A stretch of 64,000 nt of DNA from Amborella trichopoda (GCF_000471905.2 NW_006500010.1:1886852-1950851), one strand, 5' to 3'; numbered from the stretch's first letter, positions 45,941 to 58,348 are shown. Notes: generated from the letters alone by a model not told the origin. Numbers and translations are program-made.

Positions 45941-46255
45941 TGAGTATACTGTCCATTTACTCATCCGGGTAAACCCTACTTGGAATCCATTATAGAACCT
46001 TAAAATTTGGGGATAGAACCTCTTCAACTCATAGATTAACCTTAATAAAAAAAGAAATCCAAATTGCTCCATGTACGAACTAGAAAAAAATAAAGTGTCA
46101 AAATTGGGTAGAGACCGTGCAATTTTTAAAAAGTGAGATCTAAGTGCTAGAAAACTCACATTTCAAATTGTGCCTTTTCGATAATAATTCCCTAATGATT
46201 CTTAGGTGGTTCTCTTTCGACCTAGGGAGTAAATATGAACTATGCTCCAGCTGGA
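45941..46255 (+). mobile_element. Second MITE-like family, copy R2
   Basis: The left end gagtatactgtccatttact and the right end gagtaaatatgaactatgct are inverted relatives. The interior shares ordered blocks with R1 (reverse complement) and R3, notably agatctaagtgctagaaaac and aatgattcttaggtggttct. No coding is present. Just outside, ctccagctggag forms a perfect 12-base palindrome at about 46245. Confidence 0.5.
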
Positions 46256-47626
46256 GTATAGTACACGTGCCCTCAGTAATCAGTTTCGAAATTCAAGCTA
46301 GATTTGAATGTCGCCAAAGTAAAAAATGCAGCAAATAGATAAAACCCTAAAAAGACTCTTTTTTTTAGTGCTAATAGTAAAATAATAAGTTATTCTTAAC
46401 CAACTGCAATATTGAAACTTTTGGTAAAATAAAACTTCTTGAAATATATGTAGAATACATTGATATACAATTACATTTACAAAGATCTGATATGTTAGAA
46501 ATTTCCTGCGAACATGGCGTCGAGTAAAATGACATTAGAGATGGAGAGGAGAGATATAAAGAATAAACAAGAGAGTGAAGGATCAAATCAGCGATTGAAA
46601 AATCGGAATCTGTCCTGAATCATCAGGGGCCGAATTCCGATCCGTCTGCTTCGACTCAAGCAATTCATGAGTGGAATTGAGCTACATTTTAAAAATAAAT
46701 TGGAAAAGAAAGGAGAATTTGGGCGATTATGGAGTTCCTCGAATTAGAATGGCCCGCCACCTATTCCTGATCAGACTCGGGACTCGGTAATTTTTAAACA
46801 ACTAGATCAAAGACAAGAAAGATTACGGTATCAAACTTTAGTAGGAACGATTATAATCTCAGTTGAAACTCACATACCTTCCAAGAATCCTTTATATATC
46901 AACCACTTTCCAACTACCAAGAGAAGAAGACTAAACAAAAGGAATACTTGTATCAGTAAGTCTGCCAGTAAAAAAGGAAACTAAAGAAACTTCACAAAAC
47001 TTATTGGAAATATTTTAATTATCTAGATCACTTACTCATGGAAACTGGTCATCCACTGCTTCCAGCTCGTCCGAGATCCTTACCGCAAGATAATATTTAC
47101 TCTGTACTGATTAGAATCAATGTGTTTATAAGTTTTTTCCGTAAAATTTTCCTCTAGATGCAAGGAAATAGAAGATCAAAATATTGTCTCACTTATTCAA
47201 ATACACAAAAACAATAAAATCTATAGTGCACTAGAGCTGCCTTTCTTTGGAGGAAGAAAATACTGCATATTGAATGAGGGATTCGAATTGTATACGCTCC
47301 GAGTGTAATTGAGAGTTTAGTGCATCACTATTGAATGCGAGTCACTGTTGAAGAATCACTATAAGTCATGAAGTTTGATTGAAAACAGTCACAAAAGTTC
47401 ATTATCTAACTTTTGGATTCAAAAAATGAACCTCTGTAACTGTTGAAATTGTTCCTTCTTTAGTCTAAAGACTCTAAATACTATTTTATTCCTATCGTTC
47501 AATGTGGGACTGACCCCACATTTGCTCTCTATACAACATGTCAAGAACAACTTTTGCAATGGTTCAACGGATTTTTAAAATAATCAATACTGTTTTTTTA
47601 TACAAGAGTGCTTGCGTATATTGATA
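46256..47626. other. Unassigned intergenic stretch
   Basis: AT-rich apart from a patch near 46605-46790 with gatccg and gactcgg words. I recognise no gene. A caatgtgggactgacccca palindrome-like word near 47500 resembles LTR fragments, but no boundaries can be drawn. Confidence 0.45.
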
Positions 47627-47850
47627 ATAATCCGGATCGGTTCAAATTAGTGATCCAGAAAATATTAAAAATAAATAAAAATTAAAATAAGGGGTTTATT
47701 GGGTGGAGATCTAGAGATGACCTAAAAATATATTAGATAAACTATATATATTAAGGGAATTATGCCAGGAGCCATACCATCCTATAATTGGTTCGGTCCC
47801 CGCCAATTCCTATATGAATCGGCAATCCGGATCCAAAATCGCTGGGTTAT
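47627..47850. repeat. Repeat patch with ccggatcgg words
   Basis: Begins aatccggatcggttcaaat and ends gaatcggcaatccggatcc around an AT-rich centre. It is similar in wording to 26801-27088. It may be a degenerate MITE, but its ends are uncertain. Confidence 0.35.
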
Positions 47851-48299
47851 ATAGTTTGAGCTTAATGTAGATTTTTTCTTTCTTTTTGTGGGTAAAAGCT
47901 TGATATAGAGTTCGTGTTCTCTTTCATCATCTTTTACTGATCCAAAATTTACATTTATTTTCGCTCGTGAGCTCATGGTGTGCGACTTTGTTCTTTATTC
48001 GCATAGTTTTTTTTTTTTCCCTTATCTTTTAAATGATTCCTGGTGATTTATCCTAAGGAAATTTATCAAAAGAGCCATAAGAATGTTATGTTAATTTGCA
48101 ATTATTCAATACTTTATGAATTTGCAATATTCCAATATATCACTATTTAATCAAATTTCCTTTACCATGTATGAAAGATCTACAATGAGGTTCTTATTCC
48201 AATGCAAGCACCCCGGAATTACCCGTGATTAATTTAGGATGTCACACATATTATAACTCATTAGGTGGCGAAGACCCACTATTAGGCGGTGTAGGTTAA

Positions 48300-48437
48300 T
48301 TAAAGTGGAAGTAGTGCAAAAAATACATGAGGACTTATGGCCTACAGAAGATATGATCCTTAATAGAGCAGAACGGCGGACCAGGATTCATGTAGTCGAT
48401 CCCAATTAATTGAAAAAAAACTATGATGATGATGATG
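48300..48437 (+). mobile_element. RTE LINE 3' fragment with GAT-repeat tail
   Basis: Matches the end of the RTE element at 25206-25803: aagtagtgcaaaaaatacat, gaggacttatggcc, ttaatagagcagaacggcgg and a final atgatgatgatgat. It is slightly longer than the copies at 27356 and 50167. Target duplications are not clear. Confidence 0.75.
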
Positions 48438-48973
48438 AGCTGTCCGAGATTAATGTGAATCAATAATGAAGGGGGCTGCATTTCAACATAGAAATTTACC
48501 AAAATAACTATAAAAATTTAACTATTTACCATTTAACATTTACCTATTTGAGACTATTCCAGTTCCGTATCATGTATGCTTTTTATAGGTCTTTCAAAAT
48601 TAAATCCAAGTTATGGGCAAAGTGTTAAATTAGGATTAATAATAAATTCCAATTCATCACCCTTGATTTTTTTTTTTCCACCATTACCCTCGATTATTTC
48701 CCCTGATCCAACCATTAACTGTAATTGTAAGTTACCCATTAATTTTCGAGTTTATTGCCCCCTCTCCCCTCTCTCTCTCTCTCCTGAATATTGTCAAATT
48801 CTGTGACCTGGATGGTTGTGTAAGATCAGTTTAATAGCGAAATAAGGTGACATGAGCATTGAGTTGGCAAGTTTTTAGTGTGCTGGGTTTCACGAACACA
48901 TTAACTTCTGCTCATTTGGTTCCTTCATGTTAGCACAAACAACAATGTGTTCCAGAATCACACTGTTTTCATA

Positions 48974-49202
48974 CACTGTATTGGCCAGTGTTAAAAACAC
49001 AAGGACTCAGGTCGGGATTCCACAGGTTCCCGAGCCCGAGTCAGATCTGAGTTTGTCAAAGACCCATCTGAATCCAAATGAGAAAAACAACAAAATATTG
49101 GAAACGGTCCAGATTCAGCGGTTTCTATGTGCTTGGCTCTAGACTGGTAGTCTACAAGCCAAAGTAACTCTCGAGTTGGGCTATTGAGTTATGCAACACT
49201 GG
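48974..49202. repeat. Possible MITE with CCAGTGTT/AACACTGG ends
   Basis: Starts near ccagtgttaaaaacac and ends tgcaacactgg, an 8-base inverted pair. Inside is a GC-rich zone of cccgagcc and gactcag words, common in plant dispersed repeats. Boundaries are tentative. Confidence 0.35.
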
Positions 49203-52200
49203 TATTGACATAACTGCCGAGGCCAAGGCCCATTTGGTTGGGATAGCAAATGCTAGAAAAATCATCCAAAGGGCATTTTATTTTTCTTCGTTCTGAAATA
49301 CTAATAGCAGGAACAAAGATCATGTTCACAAGTCCTTAACCAAAGCAAAATAAGATCCATGCATGCAGCTCCTGTTGAAGCCATTTGGTTGTCAGCATCA
49401 CTTAAAGAATATTAGCATTGTCATTGGATCAAGCGGTATGTTTCCTTAAAGGGTGAAATATATGAAAATTGTTTGTCATTTAATTCGAGGTTGTTTTGCT
49501 ACTGCTGAAATAATGGATTATCCATGCATGTTTTTAATTATTCGACATTGTAAACAAATGCATGGCTTCAGTTCTGTGGTTTCTAGTTGACAATATATAT
49601 TATTTGTGTGTTGTTTGTTCATACCAATAGAGAGACAAATGGAGATACAGATTCTTTGGCCAAGGACAGAGTATCAAAGCATTCATAAACATTTGGTAGA
49701 ATTTTGACTTACTTTTTCTATGCGGCATAAACAGGATTAATATTGTATATGATGAGATTCGACCGTACATGTAAATCATTTTTGATCAGCGGTACCAACA
49801 AAGAAAGATTGTATCTGTTATGTGAGGTGTGCTTGTGCATGTATAGTTAACTCGAATGCATTTAAAGTCAATACTACTGTGAATGCATTTTAGACATCTT
49901 CTCAAATTATAATTGTATTTTAAGGAATCATTCGCAACGCCTTGTAGAGAAAAAATATTCTTAAAGCCACTGGTTTCGATGGATATGCCCATTCTTTGGC
50001 TTTTTCCAGGCATCAAAATGGGATGTTAGCAGGATATAGGAAATGATCCAACAAGATAGAGTATAAAGATCCGATTTGTTTGGATCAGAGCTGCTATAGC
50101 AATGATAAAGTTGAGAAACCCTCCAAGTGAGGCCTCTTAATTTGATTATCATAGGTGATTTAAGAATGGAGATTTACGGTCTCACTGAAGATATGACTTT
50201 TAATAGAGCACAATGGAGAACCAGGTGTAATGTAGCCAACCCCAATTAAAATGCTAAAGTGATGATGCTGATGATGAGGTGGTTTAAGAAAATTTGTGAT
50301 TACTAAGAGTGTAATTCACCACTGGAAGCCAAATGATTACCTTTAGTATTTAGAGTAATCAACATTTCGCTAGGTTTCTTAAATGTGCCAAGTATATTAG
50401 ATCGTAGGGCTGCATTGTCATAAAGCAAAACCATGTAATTTATCATGAAGATTCTCAATTCAAGTAACATGATAAAGAGTGATTTCTTTAGGAGCAATAC
50501 TTGGACCTAGCATTTTAGAATGGATTGCATCAGAAATAGGCAAAAGACAACTTTCACTGCTATGAGATCCTTAGTGTTTTGGGCAAGTTGCATATGTTAG
50601 CCATGCACGCATATCAGTGGTATAGGACTCAAACACAATCTCAAGGAATCAGAAGTTTTTGTTGCTGTCATTATGAGATGGATATCTCGTGCTTAGATGC
50701 CAAATTCCAACAATGACAGCTCCATGACAAAAAGTAATCAAATGCGAAGTGTTGCAGAATGCATGAATAGACAAGTCCCTTTTCATGACCATGTTAACGT
50801 GTTTTCCAGTCATAATCAATGGACACAATCACCTATCTTAATAATTAGAGTGACAATTTTGCTCGCAAGTCGGCCAACAAAACTGGGTTCAAGCAAATAT
50901 CAAATAAAATACTCGATAATCGAATATGATAATATTTTAATGATTACCATCTGCACTGGAGAAAAAGAGACACCTTTTAATTTCATGACCAATGCTAGTG
51001 CTGGTGTATTTCATACTGTTTTCAAATACATGAATTTAGCAAGTGGCAACATGACAAGGGAACTAGAAGAACTATCGTATTAGGAGACAAACTGAACAAG
51101 ATGGGAAATGTAATAAGCAGGGTTCCTGTGGATATACTCTGATTGTCCATGGGGTTAGTGCATATACTCTCCAGTTTGGACAGTGTTGAAACACACATAA
51201 CTTCGGTGACAATTTTTGGCCTGGCTTAATGGGCTATACACTTAATGCCACATTTTTGTGGCGGTAGCATTTGATTTGCTTGGAATATAAATTGGTTGGA
51301 TCTCATGGATCAGGATGATGGCCACCCATTGACAAATATGGATTAGCTCACCTGGTGGATGACCGGGTTGATAAGTCATTAGTCGTGAGAGTGGTGATGC
51401 AAGTCTATGCTTCCATCTTAGGAAATATGTAAAATTACAGTTGATACCCAATCTTCGTAGAACTTTGAATGAACAGCTATCATCGTGTCGAGAAGGCAAG
51501 ACTTTGATTCCTGTTGAATAATGCAGCATCAATTGGGGAGGAACCACAAGAGACTGCTTGTCCTTGGTAAGGACACCATATCGATCATCTAGACCACCAG
51601 GACCATGAATATCAGGGAAACAAAAAAGGAGTTTGAGCCCTAAGAATAGCCTTTTGTAATTTTTTTATTCCATGTTCATTTTAATTCTTCATAGATTATA
51701 AGATTTCCACTGTTTTTTGGACCTCCAAAATCATGGATCTAAGGTGGAAATGAGTTTATAGTGATTTGGGACGTGGTTCAGGTCCCAAATCCTTGAAAAC
51801 CAAGTGGACGCATCAGTTGATTAACTCAACAAATTCTTCTCTGACTTTAAAAGCATGTAAGCAAATACAAACACAAACATACATGACCGAACTCATGCAC
51901 GTGCACAAACATGCGTGCGTGATAAATATGTCCAATTTAAATCAACGAATTTCAATTTCTACAAATCCAAAAGTTATATGCTCTCATGAGCTTATCGTCC
52001 ATTCCCTTCCTCGAGTAAAACCTTATCTTGGGACCCAAAATTTTGGGATGTAATCTCCTTAACCTAGTGACCAATTTAAAAAAAAAAAAAATCCATTCGC
52101 CCTACATGTGTGCTTGTTCTTCTTCTTTGTTTTTGGTGCTATTCATCTGGTGATTCTAAAGTGGATCACAAACTTTCAGGTCGAAAAATATATTTCTGAG

Positions 52201-52252
52201 TACCTCTTTAATCCAAGAAAGTAACTGCACATTATGCTCCTGTGGGAGAGGG
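49203..52252. other. Mostly unassigned intergenic DNA
   Basis: Apart from the RTE end at 50167-50276, I see no recognisable gene. The frames at 50697-51083 and 51242-51547 have no known domains and no supporting context. A piece near 52020-52060 (acccaaaattttgggatgt, aatctccttaacc) echoes the second MITE-like family. The last 100 bases include the 3' flank of the PPR gene. Confidence 0.45.
50167..50276 (+). mobile_element. 110-bp RTE LINE 3' end with target duplication
   Basis: The sequence from tggagatttacggtctcac to gatgatgctgatgatg is the RTE tail. It is flanked by aggtgatttaagaa (50153-50166) and aggtggtttaagaa (50277-50290), 13 of 14 identical. It has nearly the same length and truncation point as the copy at 27356-27467. 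Confidence 0.85.
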
Positions 52253-54178
52253 TTATAAATGCTCCTGTGAAACATGAGAGGCCCAGATCCTTGCATTCCT
52301 CATTTGAATCACTAGCAAGTCCACAGTCCTGTAAATCTCCTCAATTTGAGGATGTGAAAAATCCCCTGCCATAAATACTTCAACTTGGGCCTTCACCTCA
52401 ATCCAACTACACCCAGGCACCTTCCTCAACCCCCTCTCTCTCATTACATGCCTCAACTTCTCTCCCCCCTCCCAATTCCCACTCTCACAATACATATTGG
52501 CTAGTAATACATACCCCATGTCATATCCTGGTTCTATGCTTATCAACTCCTTTGCGACTCTCTCACCTAGTCCAATATCCACATGCTTTGCACAAGCTCC
52601 TAGCAAGGCTTCACATGTGTTATATGCTTCTCTCTCCATCCTTGGTTGAGCAAAGGCTTTTGCCTCCTCTATACTCCCATGTCTCCCTAGCATGTCTATC
52701 ATGCAAGCTGCGTGCTCTTGCTGAGGTTCAATGCCAAAATTGGCACTCATCAGCTCATAGTACTTCTTTCCTTGCTCGACCAATCCTGTGTGGCTGCATG
52801 CAGTCAATAAGCCGATGAATGTCACTTTGTCCGGCTTCCACCCTCCCCTTAACATCTCCCCAAACACCATAAAGGCCTCTTGAGCCAACCCATGATGTCC
52901 AAAACCAAATATCATGGCATTCCAAGAGACCTCATCCTTGCAAAAAATGGCTTCAAACACCTTGTGAGACCCTTTTATGTCACCACATTTTGCATACATG
53001 TTCAGCAGTGCATTGCCCGTGTAGGTGTAGGAGTGAAAGCCTAAATGGATTACGCACCCATGTATGAGCTTACCTTTCCTAAGGAGCGCCAAATTGGAGC
53101 ATGCATGGAGTGCGGCTCCGAGGGTGAAATGGTCCAGTTGGATGCCGCTATCATGCATGCGAACAAAGAGGCTCAACGCTTGACCACTATGCTCATTCCT
53201 AGCACACCCTGCGATCATTATGGTCCATGATATGGTGTTTCGAGTGGGAGCACACTCAAACAAGGCAAGAGCTTCTTGTACAGATGCGTGCCTCATATGA
53301 GCAGTTATGATTGCATTCCATGAGACCTGGGTCCGGACATTGATCAGCGAGAAGAGGTTCATAGCCTCATCTAGCGAACCCAATTTTGCATAAAAGCTCA
53401 AGATCGAGTTGCGTACTTCAACTTCCAAGTCTAAACCACTCTTAATTGCATGAGCATGGATGGCATGACCGGTAAGTGTATCTACACAGCCACTCACCAG
53501 GCTCACAATAGTGACAAAATCGGGTGAGCCACCAACCATTTCCATCTCTTTGAACAACCTTAAGCATGTGTTAAATTCTCCTACTCGAGCATAGCCCGAA
53601 ATCATGACATTCCAAGCAAATGTTCCTCTATTTGGCATGTCAACAAAAATTTTATGCGCAATTTGAAGCAACGAAGATTTCACATATGAACAAAGCACAG
53701 AGCACCATGAAAGCTCATTGCGGACCCCCATGCCATTAAATACATCGAAAGAGCTTGAAGGCTCATGGCATTTTCCATACATGTATATGAGAGAATTGCA
53801 CACTGGCAAGCTCGACTGGAACCCGAAAGAGACTACTAGACCATGAAGCTTTTTACCGTAGTTCAAGCTACCCAAGTCGGCACATGCGCTTATAATAGCG
53901 GTGAAAGAGAAGCCGTCTCCTTTCGGGCCCCAGGCTCTCATGTGTGTGAACAAGGATATGGCTTCATGGGCATGGCCTAGTTGCGCATAGCCCGTCAGCA
54001 TAGCATTCCATGAGACCACATCTCTTTGAGGCATTTGATCAAACACTCTTCTGGCCTCACTGACATTTCCCTCTCTCACTAACGTGGATATCATAGTGGT
54101 AAGAGATAACATATCGGCACGGGAAATGGTACCAAACATGTGGCATGCGTTCCGAATATTTAAGGGCATTTTGGTCAT
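52253..54178 (-). CDS. PLS-class pentatricopeptide repeat protein (E/E+ type)
   Basis: An intronless 641-residue protein with about a dozen PPR units in alternating P, L and S forms. Examples are ARRVFDQMPQRDVVSWNAML, CNSLIYMYGKC, GNALLNMYAKCGD and KPDKVTFIGLLTACSHTGLV. It ends in an E/E+ extension (EPGYDMGYVLLANMY, VPGCSWIEVKAQVEVFMAGD, SHPQIEEIYRTV) with no DYW deaminase domain. The sequence runs parallel to Arabidopsis At2g36980 along its length (recognised from memory). Such proteins bind organellar RNA, usually for C-to-U editing with a partner deaminase. The first ATG (54178) is preceded by no better in-frame start. A later Met (MLSLTTMIS) aligns with the usual start, so the N-terminal extension is uncertain. 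Organelle targeting is inferred. Confidence 0.96.
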   Translation of the reverse strand: MTKMPLNIRNACHMFGTISRADMLSLTTMISTLVREGNVSEARRVFDQMPQRDVVSWNAMLTGYAQLGHAHEAISLFTHMRAWGPKGDGFSFTAIISACADLGSLNYGKKLHGLVVSFGFQSSLPVCNSLIYMYGKCHEPSSSFDVFNGMGVRNELSWCSVLCSYVKSSLLQIAHKIFVDMPNRGTFAWNVMISGYARVGEFNTCLRLFKEMEMVGGSPDFVTIVSLVSGCVDTLTGHAIHAHAIKSGLDLEVEVRNSILSFYAKLGSLDEAMNLFSLINVRTQVSWNAIITAHMRHASVQEALALFECAPTRNTISWTIMIAGCARNEHSGQALSLFVRMHDSGIQLDHFTLGAALHACSNLALLRKGKLIHGCVIHLGFHSYTYTGNALLNMYAKCGDIKGSHKVFEAIFCKDEVSWNAMIFGFGHHGLAQEAFMVFGEMLRGGWKPDKVTFIGLLTACSHTGLVEQGKKYYELMSANFGIEPQQEHAACMIDMLGRHGSIEEAKAFAQPRMEREAYNTCEALLGACAKHVDIGLGERVAKELISIEPGYDMGYVLLANMYCESGNWEGGEKLRHVMRERGLRKVPGCSWIEVKAQVEVFMAGDFSHPQIEEIYRTVDLLVIQMRNARIWASHVSQEHL

Positions 54179-56232
54179 TTTGATAGAAGGGTATTTTGGT
54201 CATTTCTCCCTGCTCATCCCCGCCCAACAAATTTGAATTTGTCCGAACCTCGACCCGGTCTGCCAACTATTTTGACACAAAAATTGAAAGCACCCAATAA
54301 CTCAAAATTGATTGAGTCCGACCCCGAGTTCAGAGTCAAATTTCAGCTATAAATTGTTGCTCCTCTCTCTATATATTTATCTGTCTACCTATTTTCTGTA
54401 TTTATCTATCTATCTATCTATCTATTTGATTGTAGAAAATGGAACATGGACAAAAGAAATAAATAAAAAGATAAAACAATGGCAAGATATGCGTGACTTG
54501 GCCAAGTTGCAATGGATACATGTCAGATGGGTGGAATGCAGTGCGTATCACTTCATGATGTGCAATCCGGCCTAATGGTTGAGATCTCTTTGCTACCGCA
54601 TCATAAACTCAAATCTGACCATTCTTTCAAAGGGTACTACACTTTCCGACTTTGTACTGTTTGATGACTCTTTAATGACAAGATCTGCATTATTTTTTCA
54701 GATGAAGGAGCAAGTAGTAGACACAAGTAAGTGACATAGACCATTGACATGCCCTAGAATAGTAATAATAGACAATTGACATAGAAGAAATATTTTTCCT
54801 TTGAGTACCTTTTCAAAAAAATAAAATATTTTTTCTTTAGAGGAATTTATACTTAAAAACTATCATTGAGGGGAACCCATGCATTGAGTTAATGTAGTGA
54901 AAACCCAAGGATGAAATCTCACCGAAAGTTGTCGTTTTGATGCTAAAAAGCATCAAATCGATCATCTTGACCTTGACCATTATCGATTAAAAAATGAACC
55001 TTAAAACTTAAAATAGTGTATTTTGATATTTACTACATTTAAAGCTTCAAAATTGGAAAAAGCTAAGGTGGTGGTGGTAACTCCCCCACATCCCTTGACA
55101 CCACTCGGCTAACACCTTTAAAAAACTAACTCCTAAACTATTTGAAAAAATGGGGTGAGGCTTGTCTTTCCTATTGAATTACCCAAAAAACCAATAATTC
55201 AAATTTCATAATTACTGGTACAAATTGATTTTCAGGCCATGGTAAGAGTTTTTGGCTCCCAAATTGCATTTTCCAGCCGAATTTCAAGGTGCCAAAATTA
55301 CTTTTTCAATGCTAAGGGCACCCTTTATACATTAAAAAATGAGAATTTTTCAAACTGTGGTGGCGATAAGAGGCGACAAAGCATTTCTAGTTTTTCTCAA
55401 AATGTAAGTTATAATATTATTATTTATTTATTTACTTTAAACTTTGGTGGGGTAGAGGTTTGTTGGAATAGAGCTTAGATGTGAAGTAGTGACCATTACA
55501 CCCCAACCGACAGCGCAGATCCCATCACCGTTCATTTTGTTTTACCAAGATCATTACCGTCCATTATATACCTAGTCTATTTGATGTGATGGATGAAGCA
55601 TAAGGAACTGAATAACTTAATGCAGTGATGGCATGGACCTCATCAATGACTTTGACAATTATAAAAATATAGGTAGAGGATTTTTTATCATGAAAAAATT
55701 TAGATCATCTTTAGTCACCTCAAAGATCGATTCTATATCAAAAAGAAAAAAAGAAGAAGGAAAGAATAGAAAATATCTGGAGCTCAAAACAATCACCAAA
55801 TCAATGAATTCTCCAAATTGATCCTGGAAGTGGTTTGTATGTCCAAGGTGTAGGGGCTTTTTTTTTTTTTTTGCCAAGGTTAACCAATGATTACCTTTTA
55901 GTGCCGAAAAAAAGAAAAAAAAAAAATATATATGCAGGAAGACCACTTATCTTGGGTAAATCACAATTATTGTTGATCATTAGATTTGGAACCAGACAGT
56001 TAGTAATGTCGATTCAAAAAAATAATTTGAATAACTTTTGATAATTAATAATGATTGTAACTTCATTATACCAATAATCGATAATATTATAATATAGAAT
56101 CCCCCACCCGAAAAAACCACAACTACATTCGTCTTGAGAGCTGGTTGGACCATGTACCTTTTCCCATTTTTCATTCTCCAAAGTTCCTAAGAACCTATAA
56201 AGAAGACACCACTTGTTTCTTCATAAGTGACC

Positions 56233-56350
56233 TATAAATAGGTTTCTTTAAGGTTAACTTTTCTAACTTCTTAGTGGACTTCTTTAGTATGAGTCTATAA
56301 ATAGCTTTCTCTAAGGTCAACTTTTCTTACTTTCTAGTGGACATCTTTGA
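56233..56350. repeat. 63-bp tandem duplication carrying TATAAATA
   Basis: tataaatag at 56233 and 56296, each followed by a tttctttaagg / ttctctaagg block and aacttttct ... tagtggac. The copies differ at several bases. Confidence 0.75.
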
Positions 56351-56590
56351 TGAATATGAGTAATTTGGCCATTTTGTCACTAACCTCGATATCATCAACT
56401 AAAGCTTGTCGTTTTGTTGCCATTGTACTCAATTACGTGTTCATTACACTTTCTATTACAATGAGAACAGTATGGTCCATATGATCAAGGTAAAATATAG
56501 CCGTCTCCATCAATAGATGGGATGTGTTTAGAAGTGTGGGTTCAGTTTTTTTTTGTGTAGGTCGGTGGGGGATTGGGTCCTCAATCATAT

Positions 56591-56648
56591 TGTGGCTATT
56601 CACCACCGCGGCCATTTTTTGTGGCTATCCACCACCGCGGCCATTTAT
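56591..56648. repeat. 29-bp tandem duplication
   Basis: tgtggctattcaccaccgcg repeats at 56620 with one substitution, and both copies end gccattt. Confidence 0.85.
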
Positions 56649-57065
56649 TGCCCTAAGCCCATTCTTGTCTAGGTTCTACTAATGTAGTCATTGTATGTCT
56701 TTTTCTCTTTATCCCTATCCAACATTGGACGGCAATGATTGTCATGATTTATTAATGTAATGTTAACAAGATCATATGGATCATACCTTGCTTCTCCATT
56801 GCACTTTAGGTGTGCAGAGGAACATGGGTTAGGCCTAGGGTCAAGGTTGGCTAGGTCCAGGCCCAGCCCATGGCTAGCCCAAACATACACGTCACATTGG
56901 CCAAAATGTTTATTTCTTAAAAAAAAATCATTTTTTTAATATTTTTTTTTTGTATTCTCCCATGGACATGTTTGCTAGTGTCAATTCCATTAAATGAGGT
57001 TGAACAAATATCTACAGCGTCGGGTTTATTTTTTGCATTATTAGCTTAGCTTACCTTAAGTGTAA

Positions 57066-57213
57066 GGGTGGCAACGGGTCGGGGTGTCCCTGCCGGACCC
57101 TAAAAAACTAGGCCCTGAGCTGGGTAACCACGACTCAAAGGTAGCGCCAGTCTTACAGGGACTAGGGCCAGACTAGGGCTAAGGCTGACCCGGCCCAGGC
57201 CGTTACCACCCCC
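57066..57213. mobile_element. Short GC-rich element with GGGTGGCAACGG inverted ends
   Basis: The left end gggtggcaacgggtcggg and the inverted right end (gggtggtaacggcctggg) match over about 17 bases with few differences. The inside is rich in ggcc and ctagg words. Elements with these ends are widespread in plants and often assigned to hAT-like MITEs (general knowledge). A target duplication is not clear here. Confidence 0.55.
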
Positions 57214-58225
57214 ACGGCTTTGTGGCACATATTTGGACGGGTAATTGCTTGGAGACCACGAAGTGTGGAATGCTGCTTTGTGGAACTTTTTCTTTTTAGT
57301 AGTAGTGGGACCCCATCCAAGTTCATTTGTTTGTAACCTAATTTATGAGAATGTCAATGATTGTCATTATCCAGGAGAAGTATATGGTAATTATGATTTT
57401 TTATATTTGGTATAAGGTCATAACATGGATATAAAATTGGGTGGCATGTTTTATTAACTAGAAACATTTTCGCGTGTTTGGTAACTATGAATATAGGAGA
57501 AAATGACATGTTTACTCAGTTATCTTATTTTTCTTTTTTTTAGGAAATGAAGAAAATAAAAAATAAATAAAAAAATGACATGTTTTTTCAGTTATCATAT
57601 TTTCCCCCTTTTAAGAAAGGAAAACAACGTGGAAACTTGGAGCCCTGCATTTCCATTCTTTTTCGAAGTTTTAGGGAAAACTTCAACGCACTCTAATGGA
57701 TGTGCTGTGATTGCTCAGGAAAATGGGAAAAAGGAAGATCCTCATTGTTCTTTAATATTTTTAACCATAGGATCTCTCTTTCATCTGGATCTCTATTTGC
57801 CTAACCTCATGTTACCAAATATAACGTTAATTTTTTTTTCTTTTAATTTTATCAAATTTTATTTTTAACAACTAAAGGTGATTGTAATATTATTATATTA
57901 AAAGTAAATTTTTTCTACAATATATATTTTATGTACGAAAACTCTAATATATATACATATATAAATAAATAAAAAGTATGCGTCATTATCTACCCCTAGA
58001 GAAAAATGAGGGAGGTGTTTTGGTTAATGGGAACAAAACATGAGGGTAATTTAGGCATAACAAAGGGATCAATTGACCTTTGATTAATTTTCCAGAAAAA
58101 TCCAGGGAGAATATTAGTCTCATTGAAAATATAAATAAACATTCAAAATTAATGAAGTGAAAAGAAACCTTGTAATTGATTAGGGAACAAATTATTGTAA
58201 AATTAAATTATTTGTTTTTTCTCAC

Positions 58226-58231
58226 TATATA
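58226..58231 (+). promoter_or_regulatory. TATA box of the SDR gene
   Basis: tatata within cactatataactgg, about 100 bases before the proposed ATG at 58329. This spacing allows a start near 58258 and a 70-base leader. Confidence 0.45.
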
Positions 58232-58328
58232 ACTGGTCACTTACAAAGCCAAAGGGGGAAAAGTAAGCTCCTCCCAAGACTTCCTCTAATTTTCCATAAA
58301 TTATAAAAATCATCTTATTTAGAGAAGG

Positions 58329-58348
58329 ATGTTTGGTCTTGCACTCAG
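58329..58348 (+). CDS. SDR gene, proposed exon 1 (20 coding bases)
   Basis: ATG followed by codons for MFGLAL and two bases (AG) of the next codon, then the strong donor CAG|GTGAGA (GT at 58349-58350). The phase (2) fits exon 2 exactly, giving MFGLALRLEGKV, and no stop results. A TATA box lies 100 bases upstream. In 59950-60685 I found no better in-phase starting exon. The prediction rests on splice logic only, so an RNA read across the junction would settle it. Confidence 0.55.

Larger units (their letters stand above)
54179..57065. other. Intergenic, small repeats only
   Basis: No gene is recognised. It contains a CTAT run (54403-54424) and a diverged fragment of the main MITE family (about 54850-55040, words aaatcgatcatcttgacc and gtgtattttgat). 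There are also a T-rich run near 55858 and tandem duplications at 56233-56350 and 56591-56648. A GC patch lies at 56820-56880 (ggcccagcccatggc). Confidence 0.45.

Noticed and set aside
50697..51083. 128-codon plus-strand frame
   Set aside because: It starts with ATG, but its composition is unbiased, it has no known domain and no promoter or neighbours suggest a gene. I left it as unassigned DNA.
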